Below are positions 38,177 to 48,770 of a stretch of DNA of 64,000 nt, piece by piece. The notes below the pieces were generated by a model. The model ran no database searches. It was not told the DNA's origin and saw only the letters and a program-made list of their open reading frames with translations. Every line of letters starts with the position of its first letter. Position 1 is the stretch's first letter. The position numbers and the translations under genes were made by a program. Origin of the DNA: Pelomonas aquatica. Lineage in GTDB: Bacteria; Pseudomonadota; Gammaproteobacteria; Burkholderiales; Burkholderiaceae_C. The stretch is taken from NCBI RefSeq assembly GCF_026712205.1, contig NZ_JAPPUW010000015.1, positions 1 through 64,000 of the forward strand, read 5' to 3'.

Positions 38177-40230
38177 GCTAGCAGCCCCCGTTCCTCCAGC
38201 ATCGGCTCAACGATCGGATCACGGCCACGGAAGGCGCGGAATGCCGCGCCGGGCTCGCAGCTATTGCCGCTCGAATAGATGCACTCGCGCAGCCGCGCCG
38301 CGACCGCCGGGTCGAAGACGTTGCCGGCCTCGACGAAGGCGCCGAAGGCGTCGCAGTCCAGCACCTCGGCCCACAGGTAGACGTAATAGCCCGCCGCGTA
38401 GCCGGCGCTGCTGAACAGGTGCTGGAAGTGGGTCAGCCGGTGGTTCATGCCGACCTCGGCGGGCAGGCCCCAGGCCGCGACGGTGGCGGCCTCGAAGGCC
38501 ACCACGTCGGCGGGCGCGGCCGGCAGCGCATGGGCCGCCATGTCGACGATGGCGCTGGCCGTGTAGCGCAGCGTCTCGTAGCCCTGGCCGAACTGGCGCG
38601 CGGCCTGCAGCCTGGCCAGCAGCGCGTCGGGCAGGGGCTCGCCGGTCCGCCAGTGGCGGGCGAATTTCTTCAGCACCTCGGGCTCGGCCATCCAGTGCTC
38701 GAAGAGCTGGGAGGGCAGCTCGACGAAGTCGCGCAGCACCTGGGTGCCGGCCAGGCGCTCGTGCTCGACGTTGCTCAGCAGGCCGTGCAGGCCGTGGCCG
38801 AACTCGTGGAAGAGCGTGCGCACATCGTCGAAGCTCAGCAGCGTCGGCTCGCCTTCACCTGATCCACCGCCGCGCGCGAAGTTGTTGTTGTTCAGGATGA
38901 CCGGCGTGGCGCCGAGGGCGCGGCTCTGGTTGCGCAGCGCGTTCATCCACGCGCCGCTGCGCTTGGCGGGCCGCGCGAAGTTGTCCTGCAGGAAGAGGCC
39001 GCTCAAGCGACCGTCGGCATCGAAGACCTCCCAGGCACGCACGTCGGCGTGGTAGCCCCGGATGTCGGGCCTGGCCTTGAACTGCAGGCCAAACAGGCGG
39101 CCGGCGCAGTCGAACATCGCAGCCACCATGCGGTGCAGCGGGAAATAGGGCTTGACCTCGGCCTCGTCCAGCTCGAAGCGGGCGCGCCTGGCCTGCTCCG
39201 CATAGAAGCGCCAGTCCCAGGGCTCCAGCGCATGGCTGGCGCCGGCCGCGGCCATCGCGCCGAGCACGGCCTCGCGCTCGCACTGCAGCGCGGCCAGCGC
39301 CGGATGCCAGACGCGCTCCAGCAGCCCCATGACGGCGGCCTGGCTGCGCGCCATCGTGTCTTCCAGCGCGTAGTCGGCATAGCAGGGGTGGCCGTGCAGG
39401 CGGGCCTGCTCGGCGCGCAATTCGAGGATCTCGCGGCAGATGGCGCGGTTGTCGGTGTCTCCCGTGTCGTCGCCCCGGCCGACCCAGGCGCGCCAGGCCT
39501 GCTCGCGCAGGTCGCGCCGCGCGCTGAAGCTCAGGAAGGGCAGGATCAGCGAGCGCGACAAGGTGATGACGTGGACGCCCTCATGCGCCAGCCCACGGTC
39601 GAGAGCGTCCTGGCGGGCCGCCGCGCGCACGAAGTCCGGCAGGCCGGCCAGTTCCTCGGTCGTCGTGAGCTTCAGCTGGTAGCCGCTCTCGGCGCCGAGC
39701 ACGTTCTGCGCGAAGCGGGTGTTCAGCTCCGCGAGCCGCGCCATCACGGCGGCGCAGCGCTCGCGGGCCGCCGGCGCGAGGCGCGCGCCGGCGCGCACGA
39801 AGTCCAGGTGCAGGCGCTCCAGCAGGCGGCGCTGCTCGGGCGTCAGGCCCAGGCTCTCGCGCCGCTCGAACAGCGCGTCGATGCGGGCGAACAGGCCCTG
39901 GTGCATGTAGACGGCGCTGCCGTGCTCGGCCAGCGGCGCGGCCAGCGCGCGCTGCACGGCCTGCAGGGCCGGCGACGTGGCCGACGCGGCCAGCGTGTAG
40001 AAGAGATGCTCCAGCCGGGCCAGCAGCCGGCCGCTGGCGTCGAAGGCGGCCACGGTGTTCGCGAAGCTCGGCGCCCCGGCTTGGCGCGCGATGGCGTCGA
40101 TCTCCGCGCGGTGCCCGGCCAGAGCGGCCTCGAAGGCGGGCGGGAAATGCTCGGGCGCGATGGCGCCGAAATCGGGCAGGCCGTGGGCCTGGGGCCAGGT
40201 CTGCAGCAGCGGGTTGCCGAGGGTGTTCAT
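38173..40230 (-). CDS. prlC: Oligopeptidase A, M3 family zinc metallopeptidase
   Basis: A 685-residue cytoplasmic peptidase, the normal length for PrlC/OpdA. The zinc motif HEFGHGLHGLL places HExxH at residues 475-479, and a Glu-containing segment follows. It degrades small peptides, including cleaved signal peptides. A purine-rich ribosome site (GGGAGA) precedes the ATG. A strong terminator-like hairpin ends only 12 bases upstream of its start codon on the same strand. Confidence 0.95.
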   Translation of the reverse strand: MNTLGNPLLQTWPQAHGLPDFGAIAPEHFPPAFEAALAGHRAEIDAIARQAGAPSFANTVAAFDASGRLLARLEHLFYTLAASATSPALQAVQRALAAPLAEHGSAVYMHQGLFARIDALFERRESLGLTPEQRRLLERLHLDFVRAGARLAPAARERCAAVMARLAELNTRFAQNVLGAESGYQLKLTTTEELAGLPDFVRAAARQDALDRGLAHEGVHVITLSRSLILPFLSFSARRDLREQAWRAWVGRGDDTGDTDNRAICREILELRAEQARLHGHPCYADYALEDTMARSQAAVMGLLERVWHPALAALQCEREAVLGAMAAAGASHALEPWDWRFYAEQARRARFELDEAEVKPYFPLHRMVAAMFDCAGRLFGLQFKARPDIRGYHADVRAWEVFDADGRLSGLFLQDNFARPAKRSGAWMNALRNQSRALGATPVILNNNNFARGGGSGEGEPTLLSFDDVRTLFHEFGHGLHGLLSNVEHERLAGTQVLRDFVELPSQLFEHWMAEPEVLKKFARHWRTGEPLPDALLARLQAARQFGQGYETLRYTASAIVDMAAHALPAAPADVVAFEAATVAAWGLPAEVGMNHRLTHFQHLFSSAGYAAGYYVYLWAEVLDCDAFGAFVEAGNVFDPAVAARLRECIYSSGNSCEPGAAFRAFRGRDPIVEPMLEERGLLA

Positions 40231-40242
40231 GGGGATCTCCCG

Positions 40243-40282
40243 GAAACAAAACGGGCCGCTCCCTGGTGGGGAGGCGGCCCGT
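40243..40282 (-). terminator. Intrinsic terminator-like hairpin between the coiled-coil gene and prlC
   Basis: On the minus strand, ACGGGCCGC (with a CTCCC extension) pairs with the GGGA-GCGGCCCGT arm around a short CACC-type loop. TTTTGTTT follows directly. The outer 9-base arms (40251-40259 and 40274-40282) are perfect complements. This has the form of a Rho-independent terminator for the gene at 40308-40970. Because prlC starts just downstream in the same direction, it may also act as an attenuator. Confidence 0.78.
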
Positions 40283-40307
40283 CGAGGGGGTCAGCGGATC
40301 GTGGCGA

Positions 40308-40970
40308 TCACTTGCCGGCGGCGGCCTTCTCCTTGCGGATGGCCTTCTCGTCGTTCTCGTCGTAGGCCTTGTTCTGGCACTCGGCCTTCCACTTGTCGTT
40401 GGCGTCGAAGTGCTTCTCGGTGCGGTCCTCGATGGCCTTGTACTGCGCGTCCAGCGCATCGACCTTCGCGCTGAATGCCTTGCGCTTGACGCCCTGCTCG
40501 GCATCGGCGGCCTTCACGGCGTCGACCATCGTGCCGAAGGCGGTCGTGCGGGCCGTGTAGGCCTCGTTGCGCGCCTTGAGCTCGGCCTTCTCGAGCTTGG
40601 GGGCCTCGGCCGTCAGCGCCTCGTGGGCCTTCAGGATGCCTTCCTTCTCGGCCTTCAGGGCGTCGACCTGCTTGCCCAGCGCCGCCTCGCCGGCCTCGAT
40701 GGTGGCCTTCTCGGCCTTGAGCTGATCGGCATTGGCCTTGTAGGAGTTCTGCTCCGCCTTGATGGCCTCGGCCTCCTTGCCGTTGGCCTCCTGCTGGTCG
40801 ATGCAGGCGCGCAGTTCGTCGCGCGTCATCAGCTTGGGCTTGGGTTTCTCCACGACCGGGTTGGCGACCTTGTTGTTCTTCGGGTCGACCTTGGCCTTGG
40901 TGTTGGTGGCGATCTGCGCCTGGGCGGACACGGCAAGGACCAGGGCCAGCGGGAGAAGGATGCGTTTCAT
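40308..40970 (-). CDS. Exported coiled-coil protein of unknown function
   Basis: A 220-residue protein with a clear signal peptide (MKRILLPLALVLAVSAQA), a Lys/Pro/Asn-rich linker and then a long, highly charged helical region rich in Ala, Glu and Lys, with heptad-like spacing from about residue 55 to 200. There is one Cys early (RACIDQ) and one late (AECQN), which might form a disulfide. I do not recognise the family. It ends in a strong terminator and is probably a single-gene unit in the periplasm. Confidence 0.75.
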   Translation of the reverse strand: MKRILLPLALVLAVSAQAQIATNTKAKVDPKNNKVANPVVEKPKPKLMTRDELRACIDQQEANGKEAEAIKAEQNSYKANADQLKAEKATIEAGEAALGKQVDALKAEKEGILKAHEALTAEAPKLEKAELKARNEAYTARTTAFGTMVDAVKAADAEQGVKRKAFSAKVDALDAQYKAIEDRTEKHFDANDKWKAECQNKAYDENDEKAIRKEKAAAGK

Positions 40971-41075
40971 GTCGAGGGCGCAACACGGGGTTGCGAAGGT
41001 TCAGAACGGGAGCCGGCATGATGCCACGAGGCTTCGCCGCGATAATCGCGGGCTGCCCTTCGTTACGACCTCCGC

Positions 41076-41636
41076 ATGGCGCTCAAAGCCACCATCTACA
41101 AAGCCCAGCTCCAGATCGCAGACATGGACCGCCACGTCTATGGCGACCACAACCTCACGCTTGCCTGCCACCCCAGCGAGACCGAGGAGCGGCTGATGAT
41201 CCGCGTGCTGGCCTTCGCGCTCAACGTGCCGGCCGACGAGCTGCGCGGCCGCCTGGAGTTCACCAAAGGCCTGTCCGACGTCGACGAGCCCGACCTCTGG
41301 CAGCTGGACCTGACCGGCGACGTCGTGCACTGGATCGACCTCGGCCAGCCCGACGACCGTCGCCTGATGAAGGCCCACGGCCGCAGCGAGCGCGTCAGCG
41401 TCTACAGCTTTGCGTCCAGCACCGAGGTCTGGTGGCGCAACCTGGAGAACAAGCTGACGCGGGCGCCCAGGCTCGCCGTCTGGCAGATTCCGGCCGAGCA
41501 GTCCCAGGCCCTGGCCGCGCTGGCCGAGCGCAGCATGCAGCTGCAGATCAGCATCCAGGACGGCAGCGTCTATGTGTCCACCGCCAACGCGTCGGTCGAG
41601 ATCCACCCCGTCGCACTGAAGACGCCCGCCGAATGA
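41076..41636 (+). CDS. yaeQ: YaeQ family protein
   Basis: A 186-residue cytoplasmic protein. MALKATIYKAQLQIADMDRHVYGDHNLTLA, GLSDVDEPDLWQ and WWRNLENKLTRAP are the conserved blocks of the YaeQ family, which has a PD-(D/E)XK-nuclease-like fold and no settled function. Its length matches E. coli YaeQ. A family A repeat begins immediately after its stop. Confidence 0.93.
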   Translation: MALKATIYKAQLQIADMDRHVYGDHNLTLACHPSETEERLMIRVLAFALNVPADELRGRLEFTKGLSDVDEPDLWQLDLTGDVVHWIDLGQPDDRRLMKAHGRSERVSVYSFASSTEVWWRNLENKLTRAPRLAVWQIPAEQSQALAALAERSMQLQISIQDGSVYVSTANASVEIHPVALKTPAE

Positions 41637-41707
41637 GCCCCGCACGGCCGCCCGAAGGGGCTCAACTCCCGCTTGGCGGGACAGCGCGCAGCGCGAAGGG
41701 TGCACCA
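41637..41707 (+). repeat. Intercistronic repeat, family A, copy 2 (short form)
   Basis: The spacer from the yaeQ TGA to the next start is a short version of the repeat at 101-245: GCCGCCCGAAGGGGCTC, a TCCCGC/GCGGGA hairpin and the terminal CGAAGGGTGCACC. The palindromic middle of copy 1 is missing. GAAGGG at 41695-41700 lies 7 bases before the TTG start of the acetyltransferase gene, exactly the geometry seen for rfaE2. Confidence 0.68.
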
Positions 41708-43295
<1,588 letters not shown>

Positions 43296-43326
43296 ACGCG
43301 CGCGGCACTGGCCAGTCTCCATTGAA

Positions 43327-43346
43327 TACTGTATAAATCAACAGTA
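43327..43346 (+). promoter_or_regulatory. LexA (SOS) box within a larger inverted repeat
   Basis: TACTGTATAAATCAACAGTA contains CTGT-N8-ACAG and matches the E. coli consensus TACTGTATATATATACAGTA at 17 of 20 positions. The palindrome extends outward: GTCTCCATTGAA on the left pairs with TTCAAT...ATGGAGAC on the right, apart from a 4-base insertion. TATAAA inside the box could be a -10 element, so LexA would cover the promoter. The only rightward frame is the 26-codon ORF 22 bases downstream. Confidence 0.8.
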
Positions 43347-43367
43347 TTCAATGAATGGAGACCGGCC

Positions 43368-43448
43368 ATGTACAGCCAATACCGCCAGAACTACGTCCCC
43401 GGCCGCCCGCTGCCCCAGTGGCTGCAGCGGCTGCTGAGATGGCTCTGA
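43368..43448 (+). CDS. Putative SOS-controlled 26-residue peptide
   Basis: ATG 43368 to TGA 43446-43448 encodes 26 residues that begin MYSQYRQNYV and end QWLQRLLRWL. GGAG at 43357-43360 is a good ribosome site, 7 bases from the ATG. The N-terminal half is rich in Tyr, Gln and Arg, a PGRPLP turn follows, and the last ten residues would form an amphipathic, cationic helix with three Trp/Leu-rich faces. I do not recognise it. The LexA box directly upstream suggests induction by DNA damage. It lies between argG and the convergent murB, ending 4 bases before the murB stop. Confidence 0.6.
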   Translation: MYSQYRQNYVPGRPLPQWLQRLLRWL

Positions 43449-43452
43449 GGGC

Positions 43453-44526
43453 TCAGACCACCACCGGCTCCGGCTCCAGCCGGATGCCGAAGCGCCCGTA
43501 GACGCTCTCCTGGATGGCCCGCGCCAGCGTGACGACCTCGGCGCCGCGCGCGTCGGCCTTGTTCACGAGCACCAGGGCCTGCTTCTCGTAGACCGCGGCG
43601 CCGCCCACGGCCTTGCCCTTCCAGCCGCAGGCATCGATCATCCAGCCGGCCGCCAGCTTCACGCTGCCGTCCGGCATGGGGTAGTGCACGATGCCGGGGT
43701 CGCGGCCGATGATGTCCTTGCACTGCTCGGCCGTGACGACCGGGTTCTTGAAGAAGCTGCCCGCATTGCCGATGACGGCCGGGTCGGGCAGCTTGGCCCG
43801 GCGCACCGCGCAGATCCAGTCGAAGATCTGGCGTGCATCGGGCGCCGCGATGCCCGTCTCGGCCATCTTGCGCTCGATCTCGAGATAACCCAGCACCGGC
43901 CGCCAGGGCCTGGGCAGCCTCAGCCTCACCTTGGTGATGACGCTCTTGCCGGCCAGGCCGCCGAAGTCGCCGTGCTTGAAGACGCTGTCGCGGTAGCCGA
44001 AGCGGCAGACCTGCGCCGGCAGCAGCGCCGGCCTGCCGGTGACGAGGTCCATCACCTCCACCGCCTCCAGCCTGTCCTTGAGCTCGATGCCGTAGGCACC
44101 GATGTTCTGCACCGGTGCCGCCCCCACGGTGCCGGGGATCAGCGCCATGTTTTCCAGCCCCGGGTAGCCCTGGTCCAGCGTCCAGCAGACCAGGTCGTGC
44201 CAGACGACGCCGGCGCCGGCCTCGACGATCCAGGCGTCGTCGCGCGCCTCCAACAGCCGGATGCCGGCGATTTCCACCTTCAGCACGACGGCGTCGATGT
44301 CCTTCGTCAGCACGAGGTTGCTGCCGCCGCCGAGCACGAACTTGGGCGCCCGGCCCAGCTCCGGGTGGTCGACGACGCGGCGCACGTCTGCCGCCTCGCG
44401 GATGCGCACCAGGCGGCGGGCGACGGCCGGCAGCGCGAAGGTGTTGTAGGGCTTGAGATTGACGTCGGTCTCGATGGCAAGACTGGCGGGCACTCTGTTC
44501 GAGGGGGGATGGGCACTGGCAGACAT
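43453..44526 (-). CDS. murB: UDP-N-acetylenolpyruvoylglucosamine reductase
   Basis: A 357-residue flavoenzyme of peptidoglycan synthesis. It reduces the enolpyruvyl group to lactyl, giving UDP-MurNAc. Visible blocks are [22 protein letters not shown] (FAD site), [24 protein letters not shown], the Tyr-containing FGYRDSVFK and [12 protein letters not shown] (catalytic Ser). Near the end, [28 protein letters not shown] is typical of type I MurB. I chose ATG 44526 (MSASAHPPS); a Met 11 codons upstream is less likely. Confidence 0.95.
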   Translation of the reverse strand: MSASAHPPSNRVPASLAIETDVNLKPYNTFALPAVARRLVRIREAADVRRVVDHPELGRAPKFVLGGGSNLVLTKDIDAVVLKVEIAGIRLLEARDDAWIVEAGAGVVWHDLVCWTLDQGYPGLENMALIPGTVGAAPVQNIGAYGIELKDRLEAVEVMDLVTGRPALLPAQVCRFGYRDSVFKHGDFGGLAGKSVITKVRLRLPRPWRPVLGYLEIERKMAETGIAAPDARQIFDWICAVRRAKLPDPAVIGNAGSFFKNPVVTAEQCKDIIGRDPGIVHYPMPDGSVKLAAGWMIDACGWKGKAVGGAAVYEKQALVLVNKADARGAEVVTLARAIQESVYGRFGIRLEPEPVVV

Positions 44527-44600
44527 GGGACACTTTTGGGCGCCTTGCGCGGCGCGCAAGCGGCAAAATTTTCGCAGACCCTCACATCCCCCGAATTCAC

Positions 44601-45089
44601 ATGCCCAGCTTCGACACCGTTCTCGAACCCGACCACGTCAAGATCCGCAATGGCGTGGACAACAGCATCAAGGAAATCGGCACCCGCTTCGACTTCAAGG
44701 GCACGGGCGCCAAGGTCGAGCTCAAGGACAAGGAAATCCACGCCACCGGCGACAGCGAGTTCCAGCTGGAACAGATCGAGGCCGTGCTGTACGCCAAGCT
44801 GACCAAGCAGGACGTCGTCATCAGCTTCCTCGACAAGCAGGACAAGGTCGAGAAGCTCGGCGGCGACAAGGTACGCCAGGTCTACAAGATCAAGGAAGGC
44901 ATCGAGGCCGCGCTGGCCAAGAAGATCGTGAACTCGCTGAAGGAAAGCAAGCTCAAGGTTCAGGCCAGCATCCAGGGCGACGCCGTGCGCGTGACCGGCA
45001 AGAACCGCGACGATCTGCAGGTGGCCATCGCCCACCTGAAGAAAAGCTTCAGCGACACGCCGCTGACCTACAACAACTTCCGCGACTGA
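44601..45089 (+). CDS. yajQ: YajQ family cyclic-di-GMP-binding protein
   Basis: A 162-residue cytoplasmic protein with two similar ferredoxin-like domains. [28 protein letters not shown]-like ([15 protein letters not shown]), [17 protein letters not shown] and the end [12 protein letters not shown] are hallmarks. Homologues bind c-di-GMP and modulate transcription factors. The HD-GYP protein at 29981-31084 would affect the same messenger. It is divergent from murB. Confidence 0.95.
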   Translation: MPSFDTVLEPDHVKIRNGVDNSIKEIGTRFDFKGTGAKVELKDKEIHATGDSEFQLEQIEAVLYAKLTKQDVVISFLDKQDKVEKLGGDKVRQVYKIKEGIEAALAKKIVNSLKESKLKVQASIQGDAVRVTGKNRDDLQVAIAHLKKSFSDTPLTYNNFRD

Positions 45090-45091
45090 AC

Positions 45092-45742
45092 ATGCCCCGC
45101 CTCGCGCTCCGGGCCTTGCTGCTGGGCCTGACCCTGCCGGTCCTGGCCGGGGCCCAGCCCACGCAGGTGCAGCTCAACGGCATGCTCGGCGCGCGCGCGG
45201 CCCTGCTGCTCATCGACGGCGAGCCGCATACGCTGGCGGTCGGCACCTCGGCCAACGGCGTCAAGCTCGTTGCGCTGGAGGACGGCAGCGCCATCGTCGA
45301 GTTCGGCGGCCGGCGCCAGAGCCTGACCCTCGGCGCCGCGCCGGGACGCATCGGCCCGCAGAAACCGCTGCAGTCCCGCCAGATCGTGCTGTCGGCAGGC
45401 CCGGGCGGGCACTTCACGACGATGGGCGCGATCAACGGCCACGCGACGAGCTTCCTGGTCGACACCGGCGCGACCAGCGTCGCAATCGGCCAGATCGAAG
45501 CCGAGAAACTCGGGCTGCGCTACCTCGCCGGCAGACGCGTCGTCACGCAGACGGCCAACGGCCCCGCTCCGGCCTACCAGATCCTGATCGGCAGCCTGCG
45601 CGTCGGCGAGGTCGAGGTGCGCGATGTCGAGGCCATCGTCATCCCCGGGCTGCTGGGCCAGGTGCTGCTCGGCAACAGCTTCCTGAACCGTTTCCAGATG
45701 CGGCGCGAGAACGATGTCATGACGCTGGAGCTGCGCTACTGA
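45092..45742 (+). CDS. Retropepsin-like aspartic protease, exported (TIGR02281-like)
   Basis: A 216-residue protein with a signal peptide (LALRALLLGLTLPVLAGA). The single retroviral-type active site FLVDTGATSVAIGQ is preceded by FTTMGAINGHATS, and the later LLGNSFLNRFQM is the flap/hydrophobic-Gly motif. Such proteins act as dimers; cellular targets are unknown. The N-terminal ~90 residues are a separate small beta-rich region. ATG 45092 is 2 bases after the yajQ stop. Confidence 0.88.
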   Translation: MPRLALRALLLGLTLPVLAGAQPTQVQLNGMLGARAALLLIDGEPHTLAVGTSANGVKLVALEDGSAIVEFGGRRQSLTLGAAPGRIGPQKPLQSRQIVLSAGPGGHFTTMGAINGHATSFLVDTGATSVAIGQIEAEKLGLRYLAGRRVVTQTANGPAPAYQILIGSLRVGEVEVRDVEAIVIPGLLGQVLLGNSFLNRFQMRRENDVMTLELRY

Positions 45743-45796
45743 ACGTCCCGCGGGCGTCTGCAAGAATCGGCCGCCCACCTCCGCCGGCCCGCCCCG

Positions 45797-48604
45797 ATGA
45801 CCCGTCACCCCGTCTTGCTCTCCGGCCTGCTGGCCGCCCTGCTGGTCGTCACGACGCCCGCCGCCCAGGCCCAGGACACGGCCAAGGCCTCGCGCTTCTA
45901 CGAGGACGCGCTGCAGCGCTACGAGAAGCGCGACATCGCCGGCGCCATCATCCAGCTGAAGAACGCGCTGCAGGCCGACAAGACCCAGTTGCCGGTGCAT
46001 GTGCTGCTCGGCAAGGCCCTGCTGGCGGACAGCCAGCCCGCGGCCGCCGAATTCGAGCTCGGCGAGGCCCTGCGCCTGGGCGTCAACCGCGCCGAGGTCG
46101 CCGTTGCGCTGGCCATGGCCCTGGATGCCCAGGGCAAGCAGCCCGACATGCTGGACGACCCGCGCCTGCAGCCCGCCGGCCTGCCGCCGTTCATCCAGAC
46201 GCAACTGCTGCTGGAACGCTCGCTGGCCCAGTCCGACCTGGGCGACGGCAAGGCTGCCCTCGCCTCCGTGATGGCGGCGCGCGCACTCGATCCGGGCGAC
46301 GCGAACACCTGGGTCGCCGAGGTGCCGCTGCGCATTCGCAGCCGCCAGTTCGCCGAGGCCATGGCCGCGGCCGACCAGGCCCTCAAGCTCGCGCCCGACA
46401 ACGGCGAAGCCCTCTACCAGAAGGCCTCGATCCACCACGCCAACGGCCAGATCGCCCAGGCCCTGGCCGGCCATGACCAGGCCCTCAAGGCCGAGCCCAG
46501 GCATGCCGAAGCCCACCTGGCGCGCGCCGGTCTGCTCGTCGACCTGAACCGCGACGCGGAGGCGCTGGCCGAGGTGAACAAGCTGCAGGCCCTCAGGCCC
46601 AACGACCCGCGCGGAGCCTACCTGCGCGCGGTGCTGGCCGAACGCGCCGGCGATGCCTCGGCCGCCAAGGCTTCGCTGAAGAAGATCACTGGCCTGCTGG
46701 ACCCGGTTCCCATCGAGTACATCCGCTACCGCACCCAGTTGCTGATGCTCAACGGCCTGGCCCACTACAGCCTGGGCGAGCCGGAGAAGTCCAAGCCCTT
46801 CCTGGAGATGGCCGCGCGCCAGCGGCCCGGCAGCCCGCTGGTCAAGCTGCTGGCCCAGATCGCACTGGCCGAGCCCAACGTCAACCGCGCCATCGATCTG
46901 CTGGACGGCTATGTCAAGGCCCAGCCCGGCGACAGCCAGGCGCTGCTGATGCTGGCCTCGGCCTATATGAGCCAGGGCCGCCATGCCCGCGCCGTGCAGC
47001 TAATGCAGGACGCACTCAAGGCCAGGGATTCCGCCGACTACCGCACGGCGCTCGGCCTGTCGTTGCTGCAGTCCGGCCAGGCCCCGATGGCCGAGGAGCA
47101 GCTGGCCAAGGCCTACAAGGCCGATCCCAAGCAGACCTACGCCGGCCTGGCTCTCATCACCGTCTACCTGCGCGACAAGCAGATCGCCAAGGCGCAGGCC
47201 GTGGCCGACACGCTGGCCCGCACCAACCCCAACAACGCCACCGTGCTGATGGTGCAGGCCTACGCCAAGACCCAGGCCAGAGACTACGCCGGCGGCCGCG
47301 CCGGCTACGAGAGGGCCCTCAAGCTCGACCCCAGCCAGCTGGAGGCCAAGCTGGGCCTGGCGCGCATCGACGCCGTCAGCGGCAACTTCGAGGCCGCCGG
47401 CACGCGGCTGAAGACGGCGCTGAAGGACGACGAGCGCAACACCGCCCTGCTCTTCGAGCTGGCCCTGCTGCACGAGCTCTGGGGCAGGGACGACGAGGCG
47501 CTGAAGTGGCTGGAGAGCAGTGCGTCCGCCAGCGGGCCGCGTGAAACCCGCGCCAACTTCGCCCTCGTCGCCTGGCATCTGCGCAAGGGCAAGCCCGCCC
47601 GCGCCGTCGAAGCCGCCAAGGTGCTGCTGTCCAAGCTGCCGGACGATGTCGAGGCCCTGCAGGCCTATGCGGCGGCCCAGCTCGCCAACGGCGACACCGC
47701 CGGCGCCAGGAGCACGCTGACCAATGCCGCGCGCCGCGCCGCGTTCGACGCGCCGCGCCTCGTCGAGGTTGCTCGCCAGCAGGTCATCGCCCAGGATCTG
47801 AAGGGCGCCGCCTACACGCTGGAAAAGGCCCTCAACGGCTCGCCCAACAACCCGGCCGCCATCGGCATGATGTCCAGCGTCGAGCTGGCCCAGGGCAACA
47901 TCGCCCAGGCCGAGCGGCGCGCCAGACAGGTCGTCGAGGCCAGTCCCAAGTCGGCCCTCGGCTACAACCTGCTCGCCGAGGTCGCCACGCGCCGCGGCCA
48001 GAACGCCGCCGCGCTGGACGCGCTGCGCAAGGCGCATGACATCGAGAAATCATCCTTGACGCTGGTGCGGCTGATGCGTACCCAGGCGGCGCAGGGCAGC
48101 CAGAAGGCGGCCATCGAATCGGGCGAGGCCTGGCTCCTGAAAAACCCGGCCGATGCCGCCGTGCGCGGCACGATGGCCGAGCTGCTGGTGCGCTCGCGGG
48201 ACTTCGCCGCCGCCCGCAGGCAGTACGAAGCCATCCTGAAGGACAGCCCCACCGATGCCGGCGCTTTGAACAACCTGGCCAACGTCCTGATTGAGCTGAA
48301 GGATCCCGGCGCCGTCGACATCGCCGAGCGGGCCCTGAAGACCGACCCGCGCAACCCCGTTTTGCTCGATACCGCCGGCTGGGCCAGCCACCGCGCCGGC
48401 AGGGCCGACCGGGCCTTGCAGCTGATGCGCGATGCCCGCCTGCGTGCGCCGGACAACCCCGACATCCGCTACCACCTGGCCGCCGTGCTGGCCCAGGCCG
48501 GCCGCAAGGCCGAGGCGCGCGACGAACTCACTGCCGCGCTGCGCACCGGCGCGACATTTGCCACGGCGGCGGACGCCAGGCAATTGCTCTCCACCCTCAA
48601 CTGA
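45797..48604 (+). CDS. prsT: PEP-CTERM system TPR-repeat protein, PrsT-like
   Basis: A 935-residue periplasmic protein with a signal peptide (LLAALLVVTTPAAQAQ) and about 20 tetratricopeptide repeats through its length. FYEDALQRYEKRDIAGAIIQLKNALQADK and LPVHVLLGKALLADSQPAAAEFELGEALRLG match the start of PrsT, the TPR protein linked to exosortase A and exopolysaccharide export. Described family members are usually lipoproteins, but I see no lipobox Cys here. It lies directly upstream of a PEP-CTERM substrate gene. The symbol follows that family resemblance. Confidence 0.85.
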   Translation: MTRHPVLLSGLLAALLVVTTPAAQAQDTAKASRFYEDALQRYEKRDIAGAIIQLKNALQADKTQLPVHVLLGKALLADSQPAAAEFELGEALRLGVNRAEVAVALAMALDAQGKQPDMLDDPRLQPAGLPPFIQTQLLLERSLAQSDLGDGKAALASVMAARALDPGDANTWVAEVPLRIRSRQFAEAMAAADQALKLAPDNGEALYQKASIHHANGQIAQALAGHDQALKAEPRHAEAHLARAGLLVDLNRDAEALAEVNKLQALRPNDPRGAYLRAVLAERAGDASAAKASLKKITGLLDPVPIEYIRYRTQLLMLNGLAHYSLGEPEKSKPFLEMAARQRPGSPLVKLLAQIALAEPNVNRAIDLLDGYVKAQPGDSQALLMLASAYMSQGRHARAVQLMQDALKARDSADYRTALGLSLLQSGQAPMAEEQLAKAYKADPKQTYAGLALITVYLRDKQIAKAQAVADTLARTNPNNATVLMVQAYAKTQARDYAGGRAGYERALKLDPSQLEAKLGLARIDAVSGNFEAAGTRLKTALKDDERNTALLFELALLHELWGRDDEALKWLESSASASGPRETRANFALVAWHLRKGKPARAVEAAKVLLSKLPDDVEALQAYAAAQLANGDTAGARSTLTNAARRAAFDAPRLVEVARQQVIAQDLKGAAYTLEKALNGSPNNPAAIGMMSSVELAQGNIAQAERRARQVVEASPKSALGYNLLAEVATRRGQNAAALDALRKAHDIEKSSLTLVRLMRTQAAQGSQKAAIESGEAWLLKNPADAAVRGTMAELLVRSRDFAAARRQYEAILKDSPTDAGALNNLANVLIELKDPGAVDIAERALKTDPRNPVLLDTAGWASHRAGRADRALQLMRDARLRAPDNPDIRYHLAAVLAQAGRKAEARDELTAALRTGATFATAADARQLLSTLN

Positions 48605-48770
48605 GGGGGCGCTCCGCCTTGGCGGTCTGACGGGGCTTCTTACAATTTCCCGGACAGGGGTGGTGGGGTTTAGGCAAACCGTTGACCGGCAAGGAATTTC
48701 TGGCATTGCATCGAGTTTGCTATCGATTCCCGAAGCCCCGCGCCGAAGGGCAAGAATCGAAGGAACAGAG
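48605..48770. promoter_or_regulatory. Promoter and leader region of the PEP-CTERM gene
   Basis: 166 bases that are less GC-rich than the surroundings. A short CCGCC-TT-GGCGG hairpin lies near 48614-48625, just after the prsT stop. TTGACC near 48682 is a possible -35 element, but I see no matching -10 at the right distance. I see no good sigma-54 site. A ribosome site (AAGGAACAGAG) precedes ATG 48771. Confidence 0.4.

Noticed and set aside
43296-43367. The argG-murB palindrome as an intrinsic terminator
   Set aside because: The arms are AT-rich with no T-run after them, while the centre matches the LexA operator closely. An operator explains it better.
48685-48722. Possible sigma-54 promoter before the PEP-CTERM gene (TGGCAT and TTGCTAT)
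   Set aside because: The GG and GC pairs are 15 bases apart, not the 10 required between -24 and -12 elements. No other pair in the region fits.
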